A DNA stretch of 37,911 nucleotides from Chloroflexota bacterium (GTDB taxonomy: Bacteria; Chloroflexota; Anaerolineae; UBA4142; SHND01). The notes under the pieces are model-generated. The model was given only the letters and a program-made list of their open reading frames with translations, ran no database searches and was not told where the DNA came from. Made by a program: the position numbers and the translations under genes. Shown in pieces: positions 12,860-21,070 of the stretch (position 1 is its first letter; every line of letters starts with the position of its first letter). The stretch covers positions 77,917 to 115,827 of the forward strand of contig JACQWQ010000042.1 in assembly GCA_016209205.1 (NCBI GenBank), in the 5' to 3' direction.

Positions 12860-15167
12860 AGAGAGTTTCTCCTTTTCGCGCTTTTTCGACTAATAGTTCA
12901 GGCGGGCGAAAACGTTCGCCATACTTGTTTGCAAGTTCGCGCGCCCGCGCGACAAATTTTTCTACGCCGTACGCGTTGATATATTGCAGCGTGCCGCCCG
13001 AATACGGCGCGAAACTCCAGCCGAAAATGCTCCCGATGTTCGCATCCGCGCTCGACGTGAGAACGCCTTCTTGAAAACAGCGCGCGGTCTCTAACGCTTG
13101 CACAAATAACAAGCGGTCTACCATTTCCGTTTGCGGCAATTCCGTATCGGACGGCGGAAAATATTTTTGCAGTTCGCGCCACAAGAATTTTTTCGCGTCG
13201 GATGGGTACTCGTAAAACCCCGCGCCTTGCAGTTTCCCCGTGCGCTTGACCTTGTTCACCATGAAATCTACAACGTGGTCGCTCGGGTCGCTTGGCAAAG
13301 TTTTTCCTTCCGCTGCAAAATCTTTGCGCGTCTGTTCGCGGATGTGCCAAATCAAGGCGATGTTCACTTCGTCGCTCACTGCGAGCGGACCGACCGCCAT
13401 GCCCGCCGCGATGCCCGCCGATTCAATCGCACGCGGGTGCTGTCCTTCCGCCAACAGCGCCATGCCTTCGCCGACGTACATGCCAAACACGCGCGACGTG
13501 TAAAACCCGCGCGAGTCATTCACCACAATCGGCGTCTTGCCAATTTTCAAAACGTAATCGAACGCTTTCGCAATCGCCGCATCCGACGTTTGTTTGCCGC
13601 GAATGATTTCGACCAGCGGCATTTTATGAACAGGCGAAAAAAAGTGAATCCCGACAAAATTTTCGGGACGTTCCGAATATGCCGCGAGTGAAGTAATTGG
13701 CAAGGTGGAGGTGTTCGATCCAAAAATCACACTTGCGCCAATGACGTTTCCCGTTTCACGTATCACGCTCGCCTTGACCGCGCGGTCTTCAAACACCGCT
13801 TCGATGATTAAATCACAGCCCGCCAAATCAATCACATTCTCCGTCGCGTGAATGCGCGCAAGAATGTTTCCCTTTTGCTCTTTGCTCACTTTGCCGCGCG
13901 CCACGCGTTCGTCCAACAGCGCGGCGATTTTTTGTTTGCCCGCGTCGGCGCGTTCCTGCGACACATCTTTCATCACCACGTCAATGCCCGCCATCGTCGA
14001 CGCGTACGCAATGCCGTGCCCCATAAAGCCCGCGCCCAACACGCCCAATTTTCTCGTCTCTTGTCTCTCGCCTCTCGCTTCTCGTTTCTCGTCTCTCGCT
14101 TCTCGTTTCTCGTCTCTCGCTTCCCGTCTCTCGCCTCTCGCTTCCCGTCTCTCGCCTCTCGCTTCCCGTTTCTCGTCTCTCGCTTCCCGTCTCTCGCCTC
14201 TCGCTTCCCGTTTCTCGTCTTTCGCCTCTCGCTTCTCGCTTTTCGGACGGCTTTTCCCCGCTTTGATCGCATTCAATTGATACCAAAACGCGGTCATCAT
14301 ATTTTTCGCGGTCTGGCTCGTGACCAATTGCGCGAAATAACGCGACTCGATGCGCGTCGCCGTTTCAAAATTCACCATCGCGCCTTCGACTGCCGCGCTG
14401 AGAATCGCTTCGGGCGCGGGATAATTGCGATGCGTTTTCGCGCGCAGCATCGCGGGTGCAATCGGCAAAATTTGCGACATGACCTGCGGGCGACGCGGGT
14501 CGCCGCCGGGAATGCGATAGCCGTCGCGGTCCCACGGTTGCTCGATGCGCGGGTTCGCGTGAATCCACGCGCGCGCGTGTTCCATCAATTCGTCGGGCGT
14601 TGTGATGCCGTTCATCGCCACGATTTCGTCAATCCACCCCGCGTCCAATGCTTCGTGCACATTCAAGCGCGTGCCTTCGATCATGTACGGCAGCGCGGTT
14701 TGCAGACCAAACAGGCGAACCATGCGGGTGATGCCGCCGCCCGCAGGCAAAACGCCAAGTGTCACTTCGGGAAAACCGAACTGCGCCTTCGGCTTGTTTA
14801 ACGCGATGCGGTGCTGACATGCCAGCGCGATTTCAAACCCACCGCCGAGCGCGGACCCATTCAACGCGGCGACGACGGGTTTGCCGAGCATCTCTAATTT
14901 GCGCAGCGTCGCCTTGAACGCTTGCGTCACTTGAAACACCTGCGCCGCATCCGTCGCGCCGTACAACATATCAATGTCCGCGCCCGCGACGAAGGTATCT
15001 TTCGCGGAAGTGAGAATCACGCCCTTGAGGGATTCGTCAAGCGTCAAACGTGAAACGTGAGCGTCCAACTCGCGCAGGAATTCGAGATTGATGACCTTGA
15101 CGGAACCCGCGCCGTCAAACGTGAGCGTGACGATGTTATTTTCGTCTTGAGAATAATGAATTGGCAT
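12858..15167 (-). CDS. fadJ: FadJ/FadB-type enoyl-CoA hydratase / 3-hydroxyacyl-CoA dehydrogenase with heptad linker
   Basis: A 769-residue bifunctional beta-oxidation enzyme. Residues 1-310 are crotonase fold, with both catalytic glutamates in context (ALGGGFEIALACQHR and FPEVTLGVLPAGGG). Then comes a linker of about 63 residues made of REARGER/REARDEK units. Then an NAD-binding Rossmann domain begins at LGVLGAGFMGHGIAYAST, with the HADH His-Glu pair in VGIHFFSPVHKMPLVEII. It hydrates enoyl-CoA and oxidises the 3-hydroxyacyl product. The start is the Met of MPIHYSQDENN at 15167; upstream is repeat DNA and no Shine-Dalgarno is visible. Partners are thiolase upstream and acyl-CoA dehydrogenase downstream. 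The linker is encoded by 27 tandem heptamers (14052-14240), not by ordinary coding sequence. Confidence 0.95.
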   Translation of the reverse strand: MPIHYSQDENNIVTLTFDGAGSVKVINLEFLRELDAHVSRLTLDESLKGVILTSAKDTFVAGADIDMLYGATDAAQVFQVTQAFKATLRKLEMLGKPVVAALNGSALGGGFEIALACQHRIALNKPKAQFGFPEVTLGVLPAGGGITRMVRLFGLQTALPYMIEGTRLNVHEALDAGWIDEIVAMNGITTPDELMEHARAWIHANPRIEQPWDRDGYRIPGGDPRRPQVMSQILPIAPAMLRAKTHRNYPAPEAILSAAVEGAMVNFETATRIESRYFAQLVTSQTAKNMMTAFWYQLNAIKAGKSRPKSEKREAKDEKREARGERREARDEKREARGERREARGERREARDEKREARDEKREARGERQETRKLGVLGAGFMGHGIAYASTMAGIDVVMKDVSQERADAGKQKIAALLDERVARGKVSKEQKGNILARIHATENVIDLAGCDLIIEAVFEDRAVKASVIRETGNVIGASVIFGSNTSTLPITSLAAYSERPENFVGIHFFSPVHKMPLVEIIRGKQTSDAAIAKAFDYVLKIGKTPIVVNDSRGFYTSRVFGMYVGEGMALLAEGQHPRAIESAGIAAGMAVGPLAVSDEVNIALIWHIREQTRKDFAAEGKTLPSDPSDHVVDFMVNKVKRTGKLQGAGFYEYPSDAKKFLWRELQKYFPPSDTELPQTEMVDRLLFVQALETARCFQEGVLTSSADANIGSIFGWSFAPYSGGTLQYINAYGVEKFVARARELANKYGERFRPPELLVEKARKGETL
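14052..14240. repeat. 27 tandem heptamers (TCTCGCT-type) inside the fadJ-like gene
   Basis: Heptamers TCTCGTC, TCTCGCT, TCTCGCC, TCCCGTC and close variants follow one another without a break for 189 nt, exactly 63 codons. On the coding (minus) strand three units make 21 nt and 7 codons, giving REARGER-like heptads. No stop codon occurs in the coding frame. Confidence 0.97.
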
Positions 15168-15171
15168 ATTT

Positions 15172-15206
15172 GGAATTTCTAATTTCGAATTTCTAGTTTC
15201 GAATTT
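15172..15206. repeat. short TTTCGAAT-like repeats between thiolase and fadJ-like genes
   Basis: About four 8-nt units of the type AATTTCTA/AATTTCGA fill the 46-nt gap between the thiolase stop and the fadJ-like start, leaving no room for a Shine-Dalgarno sequence. Confidence 0.7.
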
Positions 15207-15213
15207 CGATTCG

Positions 15214-16422
15214 CTACACGCGCTCCACCACCGTCGCAATCCCCATCCCCCCCCCCACGCACAAGGTCACGAGTCCCGTTTCCAAATCCGTGCGCTCGAG
15301 TTCATCCAAGAGCGTGCCGAGCAACATCGCGCCCGTTGCGCCGAGCGGATGCCCCATCGCAATCGCGCCGCCGTTGACATTGACATTTTCCGTTCCATCC
15401 AAGCCCATGTCGCGTGCAAAGCGCAGCGGCACGACGGCGAACGCTTCGTTGACTTCGAACAAATCAACGTCACTCACATTCATGCCCGCTTTCGCCAATG
15501 CTTTTTTCGACGCGGGCGCGGGACCGGTGAGCATGATCGTCGGTTCGGTGCCGACAATCGCGGCAGAAACAATCCGCGCGCGCGGTTTCAAACCCAAGCG
15601 TTCGCCCGCTTCTTTTGAACCAATGAGCAGCAGCGCGGCGCCATCCACGATGCCGGACGAATTGCCTGCGGTGTGGACGTGCTCGATGCGTTCAAGTTTG
15701 GGATAGCGGTCGAGCGCCACCGCGTCGAATCCCATCACGCCAACCATTTCAAACGCGGGCGCGAGCGAACCGAGTTTCTCTAGCGTCGTATTCGCGCGGA
15801 TGTGTTCGTCGCGGTCGAGAATCGTCAAACCGTTTTGGTCGCGCACGGGCAGACGCGATTTGAAATAACCGTTGGCTTGCGCGTACGCCGCGCGCTGTTG
15901 GGATTGCAGCGCGTAGCGATCCACATCGTCGCGCGTGAAACCTTCGAGCGTCGCAATCAAGTCCGCGCTGATGCCTTGCGGCACAAAGCCCGTTTCGAGA
16001 TTGACGCGCGGGTCCATGAACCACGCGCCGCCATCGGATCCCATCGGCAAACGTGACATACTTTCGACGCCGCCCGCGACGACGAGGGCGTGCCAGCCGG
16101 AACGCACTTGCATCGCCGCGCTGTTGACGGCCTCGAGTCCCGACGCACAAAAGCGGTCGAGCTGTACGCCGGGCACGGACATATCCCAGCCCGCGTGTAA
16201 CACGGCGGAACGCGCAATTACACCGCCCTGTTCGGCAAGCGGCGTGACACAGCCGACGATGACATCTTCGACTTCGGACGTATCGAGACGATTTCGTTCC
16301 TGAAGGGCGCGTAACAGTGTGGCGAGGAGATCAACGGGCTGCACTTCGTAAAGTGCGCCGTCGCTTTTACCGCGTCCGCGCGGTGTACGCACAGCATCAT
16401 AGATGTACGCTTCGTTTGGCAT
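15214..16422 (-). CDS. acetyl-CoA acetyltransferase / 3-ketoacyl-CoA thiolase
   Basis: A 402-residue thiolase, the normal length. The nucleophile Cys92 is in [11 protein letters not shown], the catalytic His358 in [16 protein letters not shown], and the second Cys388 in TLCVGGGMG. It cleaves 3-ketoacyl-CoA with CoA, completing beta-oxidation with the FadJ-like protein and the dehydrogenase downstream. The start is ATG 16422 ([14 protein letters not shown]), with AAGGA 8 nt upstream on the minus strand, better than the TTG at 16428. The GGG codons of CVGGGMG are a G10 tract (15247-15256 on the plus strand) and here the frame is intact. First gene of the operon, with a promoter at 16497-16525. 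Confidence 0.95.
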   Translation of the reverse strand: MPNEAYIYDAVRTPRGRGKSDGALYEVQPVDLLATLLRALQERNRLDTSEVEDVIVGCVTPLAEQGGVIARSAVLHAGWDMSVPGVQLDRFCASGLEAVNSAAMQVRSGWHALVVAGGVESMSRLPMGSDGGAWFMDPRVNLETGFVPQGISADLIATLEGFTRDDVDRYALQSQQRAAYAQANGYFKSRLPVRDQNGLTILDRDEHIRANTTLEKLGSLAPAFEMVGVMGFDAVALDRYPKLERIEHVHTAGNSSGIVDGAALLLIGSKEAGERLGLKPRARIVSAAIVGTEPTIMLTGPAPASKKALAKAGMNVSDVDLFEVNEAFAVVPLRFARDMGLDGTENVNVNGGAIAMGHPLGATGAMLLGTLLDELERTDLETGLVTLCVGGGMGIATVVERV

Positions 16423-16451
16423 GTACAAGTCCTTCTGCGCTCGTATCTTCT

Positions 16452-16487
16452 CCCCTCTCCCATTGGGAGAGGGGCTGGGGGTGAGGT
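16452..16487. repeat. CCCTCTCCC-ATT-GGGAGAGGG dispersed repeat
   Basis: CCCCTCTCCC (16452-16461), loop ATT and GGGAGAGGGG (16465-16474), followed by CTGGGGGTGAGG. This is a very common dispersed bacterial repeat type. It lies in the 5' leader of the thiolase operon. A diverged copy is at 23824-23857. Confidence 0.85.
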
Positions 16488-16496
16488 CTCGCCGAA

Positions 16497-16525
16497 AGTA
16501 TAACGCACTGCGTCATAAAATGCAA
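16497..16525 (-). promoter_or_regulatory. putative promoter of the beta-oxidation operon
   Basis: Read on the minus strand: TTGCAT (16525-16520), a 17-bp spacer and TATACT (16502-16497). This leaves a leader of about 70 nt that contains the CCCTCTCCC hairpin before the thiolase start at 16422. It is the only well-spaced promoter seen in this 170-bp gap. Confidence 0.55.
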
Positions 16526-16530
16526 CGGGA

Positions 16531-16566
16531 AAAGCAAACGCCTGCACACCTCATTGTGTACAGGCG
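16531..16566 (-). terminator. probable terminator of the minus-strand propeller gene
   Basis: CGCCTGCACAC (16539-16549) pairs with GTGTACAGGCG (16556-16566), one mismatch, with a 6-nt loop. On the minus strand the stem is followed by TTTGCTTTTC, a moderately U-rich tail. Confidence 0.6.
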
Positions 16567-16592
16567 CTGACGCAAAGAACCGGCAAGTTCAA

Positions 16593-17252
16593 TTATTTCG
16601 TCCAACTCATCATGCGTCCCGCCTGATAATCGTAGCGCATTTCGATTTGGTCGGTAATGTTTTTCAAAACTTGCTGGACATTTGAACCGTCGGGACTCAT
16701 AGTGAAAAATTCCCACCTGCCGTTGCGGTTCGAGAGAAAGAGAATTTGTGCGCCGTCGGGCGACCACTGCGGCGCGACGTTGCTCGGGTGCGTGATGGCA
16801 AGCACATTGTCGCGCGTGAGCAAATGTTGATGGCTGCCGTCACTGTATGCCAACGCGATTTGCCATGTCGGCGGCTGCATGACCATGTAAATGATTTGGC
16901 TGCCGTCGGGCGAAAATTGGGGCGACATGATGCGCAGCGGATTGTATGACGCGGACGTAATCCGCAAATCGCCGATGAACGGTTCGGGCTGCGGCTCGCC
17001 GGTAGACGCGGTTTTCATCAAACCGATGTTTGGGTCGTTATATACGATCGTGCCGTCGGGCGCGAGGGTGGGCGTGAACGCGCTTGCGGTCGAACGTACG
17101 TCGTGATACGCGCCATCGCTCACATTGACTGCGCCGAGTTTCCATTCGGTGGAAGAAGGACGTTCAAAGCATCGTCCCCGGAAACAAACTTCCCCCCCCC
17201 TTTGGTCGCGCCTTGATATGCAAAAATAATTTCCGCATCGTCCGCGCTCCAA
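16593..17252 (-). pseudogene. C-terminal part of a frameshifted TolB-like propeller protein
   Basis: The open frame carries the second half of a TolB/PD40-type beta-propeller: APDGTIVYNDPNIGLM, MSPQFSPDGSQIIYMVM, VAPQWSPDGAQILFLSNRNG and EFFTMSPDGSNVQQVL are successive blades with the SPDG signature. Its apparent N-terminus (MERGRCGNYFC..) is out-of-frame translation of the upstream half; genuine coding continues the 17120-17980 frame across a C9 tract at 17192-17200 (the nearby CCCC at 17177-17180 is the alternative indel site). Rejoining the frames gives one secreted protein of about 460 residues. Either a real frameshift or a homopolymer error in the assembly. Confidence 0.75.
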
Positions 17253-17980
17253 ATCGGCGCGCGCGGTTCATTCGTCTGATACAACAAGCGTTCGTTTGAC
17301 CCGTCTGCGTTGATGACATAAATACCGGGCACAGGACCTTGCCGCGCAAACGTGATTTGCGTGCCCGTGTGATTCCATTGCGGGTCCAGGCCGAACGTCA
17401 CGCGCTGCAAATTCGTCCCGTCGCCGTTGACCGTGTAAATGTTGCCGCCCGTCGAGTCCACGAAAACAAGTTTCCCGTTAATACCTTGCCCGCGCGGCGT
17501 CGGCGTCATGAGCGGATCCACGCGCGGCGTCGCGGTGGGCGCGACAACTGTGGTGATGCCATCGCCTTGCACATGCAGCGTCACTGGAATGGGCGCGTCG
17601 GAATCGTTATACACCACCGCGAAATATGTTCCCGCTTGGTTAAATTCGCCGAACCAACCCAGCGCGTGCTCGGGCTGCGGGCTGCCCAGCCCGACGGCTT
17701 TCAACGCGTCACCGCGCTGCCACGCCGCGATCTGTTCGGGCGTGTAAAGCGCGAGGCGCAAACCATCGGCAGAGTTCGCGTCGAGAATTGCCGTCGCGGA
17801 TTGTTTCTTGCCGCCGACCTCGAATTTGTACCACTGCGCGGAATGCGGCGCAACGGTGTGTGGTTGTCCAAACGGCAACAGCGCGTCGTCGGGTCCACTC
17901 CCGCCTTGCGCTAACGCCACCGCAGCAGTTACGCCAAAAAGACCCGCCGCGAGCAAAATAAATACCAATTTCCTCAACAT
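17120..17980 (-). CDS. N-terminal part of a secreted PPC-like / TolB-propeller protein (frameshifted)
   Basis: It starts at ATG 17980, with a signal peptide LRKLVFILLAAGLFGVTAAV ending near ALAQ, so the protein is exported. Residues 30-135 form a beta domain (VAPHSAQWYKFEVGGK, LYTPEQIAAWQRGD, AGTYFAVVYNDSDAPIPVTL) like the pre-peptidase C-terminal or lectin-like domains of exported proteins. A threonine/proline-rich linker (TATPRVDP, MTPTPRG) follows, then propeller blades GKLVFVDSTGGNIYTVN and IYVINADGSNERLL. The frame leaves the family sequence after AYQGATKGGGKF at a G9 tract and continues as unrelated residues to 17120. The rest is in the next frame (16593-17252). Last gene of the efflux operon; probably an envelope or extracytoplasmic binding protein. 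Confidence 0.75.
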   Translation of the reverse strand: MLRKLVFILLAAGLFGVTAAVALAQGGSGPDDALLPFGQPHTVAPHSAQWYKFEVGGKKQSATAILDANSADGLRLALYTPEQIAAWQRGDALKAVGLGSPQPEHALGWFGEFNQAGTYFAVVYNDSDAPIPVTLHVQGDGITTVVAPTATPRVDPLMTPTPRGQGINGKLVFVDSTGGNIYTVNGDGTNLQRVTFGLDPQWNHTGTQITFARQGPVPGIYVINADGSNERLLYQTNEPRAPIWSADDAEIIFAYQGATKGGGKFVSGDDALNVLLPPNGNSAQSM

Positions 17981-18025
17981 GATGAATAACAACCTTGCAG
18001 AACTCGCAGGATGCAGTGCGCTTCA

Positions 18026-18052
18026 AAAAATCATGTTAATCCTGTGAATCCT
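18026..18052. repeat. TTAATCCTGTGAATCCTGTC tandem unit
   Basis: Two to three units of (A/G)AATCCTGT. The same unit forms the inverted array at 32950-33010. Confidence 0.6.
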
Positions 18053-18078
18053 GTCAAAGAATTTTGGCTCGGACGATG

Positions 18079-18672
18079 TTACGGTTGCGATTGCTGCGGC
18101 TGCGCAATCGGGCGCTGTAACTGAATCGTACTGGCGGTTGGCGAATCGCCGGTCTCTTTGCTGAAAACGGTCACGCGGTCGCCGGGCTGCAAATCGGCAA
18201 GCGTGCCGCGGTCCGTTTTGCTGATGAGCGTTTGGTCGTTCACTTTGACCGTCACCACACTGTTCGCCGTACTGATTTCGACAGTGTCGCCATTTACGGA
18301 TTTGATTTCACCGCGTGCGACACAATTGCCCACTTGCGCGGGATTGAAACCGCTGCCGAACGTTCCGCCAAATTGTCCAAATTGGCGTTGTCCCCCTTGC
18401 GTACTATTTTGACCGGACTGCCCGGTCGCTTGATTGTTGTTGCTATTTTGAGAAGTGCGAATCGGAAAGCCGCACGGATCGGTCGCCAAGTTTTGCGAGC
18501 TGCCGCCTTGCGCATTGCCGCCCTGTCCATTCTGAATCGCGCGCTGTTGCAGAAACGCATTGGCGGAACTTTGGGCTTGTGCCTGCGCGTACGTCATGCC
18601 GCCATAAAATCCGCCGCCTGCCGCGAGCAACGCAATCACGACTGCCCCAATGATAACGAACGAAAGTTTCAT
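18079..18672 (-). CDS. membrane-anchored DUF5666/OB-like domain protein
   Basis: A 197-residue protein with an N-terminal signal anchor (SFVIIGAVVIALLAAGGGFYGG). A long low-complexity stretch rich in Q, G, N and S follows (about residues 27-110, with one CGFP cysteine), then a small beta-domain of about 80 residues: ARGEIKSVNGDTVEIST, VVTVKVNDQTLISKTDRGTLADLQPGDRVTVFSKE. That last segment fits the DUF5666-like OB-fold pattern of exported proteins. AGAGGTG precedes the ATG on the minus strand. It lies in the efflux operon, so an envelope accessory role is plausible but not proven. Confidence 0.75.
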   Translation of the reverse strand: MKLSFVIIGAVVIALLAAGGGFYGGMTYAQAQAQSSANAFLQQRAIQNGQGGNAQGGSSQNLATDPCGFPIRTSQNSNNNQATGQSGQNSTQGGQRQFGQFGGTFGSGFNPAQVGNCVARGEIKSVNGDTVEISTANSVVTVKVNDQTLISKTDRGTLADLQPGDRVTVFSKETGDSPTASTIQLQRPIAQPQQSQP

Positions 18673-18684
18673 GTTTCACCTCTT

Positions 18685-18837
18685 GAGATTAGATGTTGGA
18701 GGTTAGAAGTTAGAAGTTGGATGCTTCCAATTTCCAATTTCCAACCTCCAATTTCCAATTTCCAACTTCCAATTTCCAACTTCAAATTTCCAACTTCCAA
18801 TTTCCAACTTCCAATTTCTAATTTCCAATTTCTAACT
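18685..18837. repeat. about 150 bp of tandem CCAATTT-like heptamers with a partial inverted arm
   Basis: The left part has GTTAGAA/GTTGGAG units (18688-18722); the rest is about 14 units of CCAATTT, CCAACTT and variants. The two parts are complementary enough to fold. It separates the 18838 gene from the 18079 gene and ends at the stop codon of the former (TGA at 18838-18840). Confidence 0.9.
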
Positions 18838-19035
18838 TCACGGCTGTCGTTCATAGAAAAAAGTATCATAAAGTGTTTTGCCAACATAGACGATAAAAAC
18901 AAACACGGCGAGCGGGACGCGGATAAATACGACCAATTCCCAATCGCGCGTGGGCAGCGGCACGGTGGCGATCAGCCACAAGAGCGCTGCGGCGATGACG
19001 ATGCGAACGACGACGCGAACTAGCCGGGTGAACAT
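18838..19035 (-). CDS. small two-helix membrane protein
   Basis: A 65-residue protein starting at ATG 19035 (MFTRLVRVVVRIV). It has two predicted transmembrane helices (VRIVIAAALLWLIATV and LVVFIRVPLAVFVFIVYV) joined by a short loop PLPTRDWE, and ends in DTFFYERQP. The open frame extends to a GTG at 19089, but those residues look like translated repeat, so the internal ATG is preferred. It lies 80 bp after the MacB-like permease and its stop lies at the edge of a heptamer array. Possibly an accessory subunit of the efflux system; function unknown. Confidence 0.65.
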   Translation of the reverse strand: MFTRLVRVVVRIVIAAALLWLIATVPLPTRDWELVVFIRVPLAVFVFIVYVGKTLYDTFFYERQP

Positions 19036-19115
19036 TGCAGGTTTGGGAGCAGTTGCACTGCGACCTGCGAACGGCAGTCCAACTGCCACGTGACCACACC
19101 CATATCTCCCGCGCG

Positions 19116-20348
19116 CTATTCGTAACGCAAGGCTTCAATCGGGCGCAGTGAACTCGCACGCAGCGCCGGATAAATTCCAAAAAACAAGCCGACCGCCAAA
19201 GAAAAAATGACGGCGAGCAAAACGGCGCTCAGGTCTACCACAGGTTTTACTTGCGTCGCGCCGAACTGGAATGATCCCATCGCTGCCGCAATGCCCCACC
19301 CAAGCAAGATGCCAATGCAGCCGCCGAGCACGCTCAACACAGTGGCTTCGGTCAAGAATTGCATCAGAATGTCGCGGCGTTTTGCGCCGACCGCTTTGCG
19401 AATCCCAATCTCGCGCGTGCGTTCGGTCACGCTGACGAGCATGATGTTCATAATGCCAATGCCGCCGACGATGAGTGAAATCGCCGCGACGCCGCCGAGA
19501 AACAACGTTAATGTATCCGTCACCGCCGTCGCCGCGCTCAAAACATCTTCTTGACTCTGCACCGTAAAATCATCTTCGACGACGCGATGCCGCTCGCGCA
19601 AGATTTCGCCAATTTGCTGTGTGATCGCATCGCTTTGAGCCAAGTCGGCAATTTTGAGATTGATGACGTTGATGTTGGTGCTGCCGCGAAAACGCCCCGC
19701 GCTCGCGAGCCGCGTTTGCGCGGTGGTAAGCGGGACCATCACTTGCGTGTCTTGGCTGAGAAAGCCGGTGCCGCCCTTTTTTTCCATCACGCACTGGACG
19801 CGAAACGGCACGTTGTTGATGCGAATCGTTTGCCCGATGGGATCGGATTCAGGAAAGAGTTGTGCGGCGACGCTGCTGCCCAAACACGCTACTGTCGAAC
19901 GCGCGTTCACGTTGGTCGTGTTGATAAATTCACCTGAGGCGGGGAAGAAATCGCGCACCTCTTGAAATTCAGGCGTCGTGCCGATGAGGCGCGCATTCGT
20001 GTTATTGCCGCCCGCGACCATTTGCGCGAACGAATTGATTTCGGGCGCGACGCCGACGACTCCGTCAAGCTCCTTGAGCGCGTCCGCATCTTCCAACGTC
20101 AACGTGCCCGCGCTGCCCTCTTGCCCACGCACGCCGTTCTGACTTGCCGCGCCGGGTCGCACGTACAACAGATTCGCGCCGACGCTTTGGATTTGACTCG
20201 TGATCGCCTCTTGCGCGCCGCGTCCGATGCTGACCAGTGCAATCACCGCGCCCACGCCAATAATGACGCCGAGCATCGTTAGCCCGGAACGCAATTTATT
20301 CGCGCCCAGATTACGCAAGGCGATGCGAAAGGATTCGAGAATATTCAT
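19116..20348 (-). CDS. MacB-type ABC transporter permease (FtsX family)
   Basis: A 410-residue membrane protein. TM1 is at residues 20-42 (RSGLTMLGVIIGVGAVIALVS), followed by a large extracytoplasmic MacB core domain (about 45-285, with VRPGAASQNG and the FPASGEFINTT segment). Three C-terminal TM helices form the FtsX domain (TLFLGGVAAISLIVGGIGIM, LSVLGGCIGILLGWGIA, AVLLAVIFSLAVGLFFG). The conserved cytoplasmic motif TREIGIRKAVGAKRRDI, the coupling helix to the ATPase, is present. It works with the ATPase (20405) and the MacA-like adaptor (21070). Its ATG follows a heptamer hairpin without a Shine-Dalgarno sequence. Cargo unknown; peptides, lipoproteins or antibiotics are typical. Confidence 0.94.
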   Translation of the reverse strand: MNILESFRIALRNLGANKLRSGLTMLGVIIGVGAVIALVSIGRGAQEAITSQIQSVGANLLYVRPGAASQNGVRGQEGSAGTLTLEDADALKELDGVVGVAPEINSFAQMVAGGNNTNARLIGTTPEFQEVRDFFPASGEFINTTNVNARSTVACLGSSVAAQLFPESDPIGQTIRINNVPFRVQCVMEKKGGTGFLSQDTQVMVPLTTAQTRLASAGRFRGSTNINVINLKIADLAQSDAITQQIGEILRERHRVVEDDFTVQSQEDVLSAATAVTDTLTLFLGGVAAISLIVGGIGIMNIMLVSVTERTREIGIRKAVGAKRRDILMQFLTEATVLSVLGGCIGILLGWGIAAAMGSFQFGATQVKPVVDLSAVLLAVIFSLAVGLFFGIYPALRASSLRPIEALRYE

Positions 20349-20354
20349 GGAGCA

Positions 20355-20416
20355 TGTAAACAGGTAAACAGGTAGACAGGTAAATTGTCTACCTGTTTAC
20401 CTGCCTACCTGTTTAC
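20355..20416. repeat. inverted GTAAACAG/CTGTTTAC array
   Basis: GTAAACAGGTAAACAGGTAGACA on the left is mirrored by TGTCTACCTGTTTACC and further CTACCTGTTTAC units on the right. The TAG stop of the ATPase gene (20405-20407) is one of the repeat units, and the permease start lies 7 nt beyond the other end. Confidence 0.9.
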
Positions 20417-21070
20417 CCTCCCGTCCTTTACGTGAATCACGCGCCGGGCGTGCGCCGCAATGTCGGCTTCGTGTGTGACCAACACTATCGTCATACCTTC
20501 CTCTTGGTTCAACCGCCTAAAGATCTGCATGATTTCTTCGCCCGAGACCGAATCGAGATTGCCCGTCGGTTCGTCGGCAAGAATAATCGCGGGCGTGTTG
20601 ACGAGCGCACGCGCAATCGCGACGCGCTGCTGCTGCCCGCCCGACAATTCATTGGGACGATGATGCACGCGGTCGCCCAAGCCGACCTGTTCCAACGCGT
20701 CGAGCGCGCGCTTGCGGCGGTCGGGCGCGCCGGCATACACCATCGGCAGTTCCACTTGGTCGAGCGCGGTCGTGCGCGGCAGCAAATTGAACGATTGAAA
20801 TACGAACCCGATTTTTTTATTGCGAATCGTCGCGAGCGCGTCGTCGTCCAGTTTGTGCACGTCCACTTCGTCAAGACGATACGTGCCTTCGGTCGGTTGG
20901 TCGAGGCAACCGATAATGTTCATCAGCGTAGATTTGCCCGACCCCGACGGGCCCATGATGGCGACCATCTCGCCGCGTTCGATTTCCAGCGAGACGCCGC
21001 GCAGCGCTGGCACCTCAGTTTCGCCCATGCGATAGATTTTCGTGACGTTCTCGATTTCGATGATCGCCAT
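20405..21070 (-). CDS. MacB-type ABC transporter ATPase (LolD family)
   Basis: A 221-residue ABC ATPase. Walker A is GPSGSGKST (about residues 40-48), the Q-loop is [21 protein letters not shown], the signature is [16 protein letters not shown] and the Walker B is [13 protein letters not shown]. The H-loop is [20 protein letters not shown]. This is the MacB/LolD subfamily, which energises the permease encoded next. The ATG overlaps the MacA-like stop by one nucleotide (TAATG), so the two are translationally coupled. The last residues and the TAG come from the adjoining tandem repeat. Confidence 0.96.
   Translation of the reverse strand: MAIIEIENVTKIYRMGETEVPALRGVSLEIERGEMVAIMGPSGSGKSTLMNIIGCLDQPTEGTYRLDEVDVHKLDDDALATIRNKKIGFVFQSFNLLPRTTALDQVELPMVYAGAPDRRKRALDALEQVGLGDRVHHRPNELSGGQQQRVAIARALVNTPAIILADEPTGNLDSVSGEEIMQIFRRLNQEEGMTIVLVTHEADIAAHARRVIHVKDGRVNR

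Noticed and set aside
13848..14801. 317-aa plus-strand frame opposite the fadJ-like gene
   Set aside because: It is the antisense of a well-supported enzyme; its repetitive Ser/Leu/Arg-rich part is only the complement of the heptamer array.
18232..19023. 263-aa plus-strand frame with repeated PISNFQ residues
   Set aside because: It runs through the CCAATTT array and antisense of two minus-strand genes; no ribosome site or family similarity.
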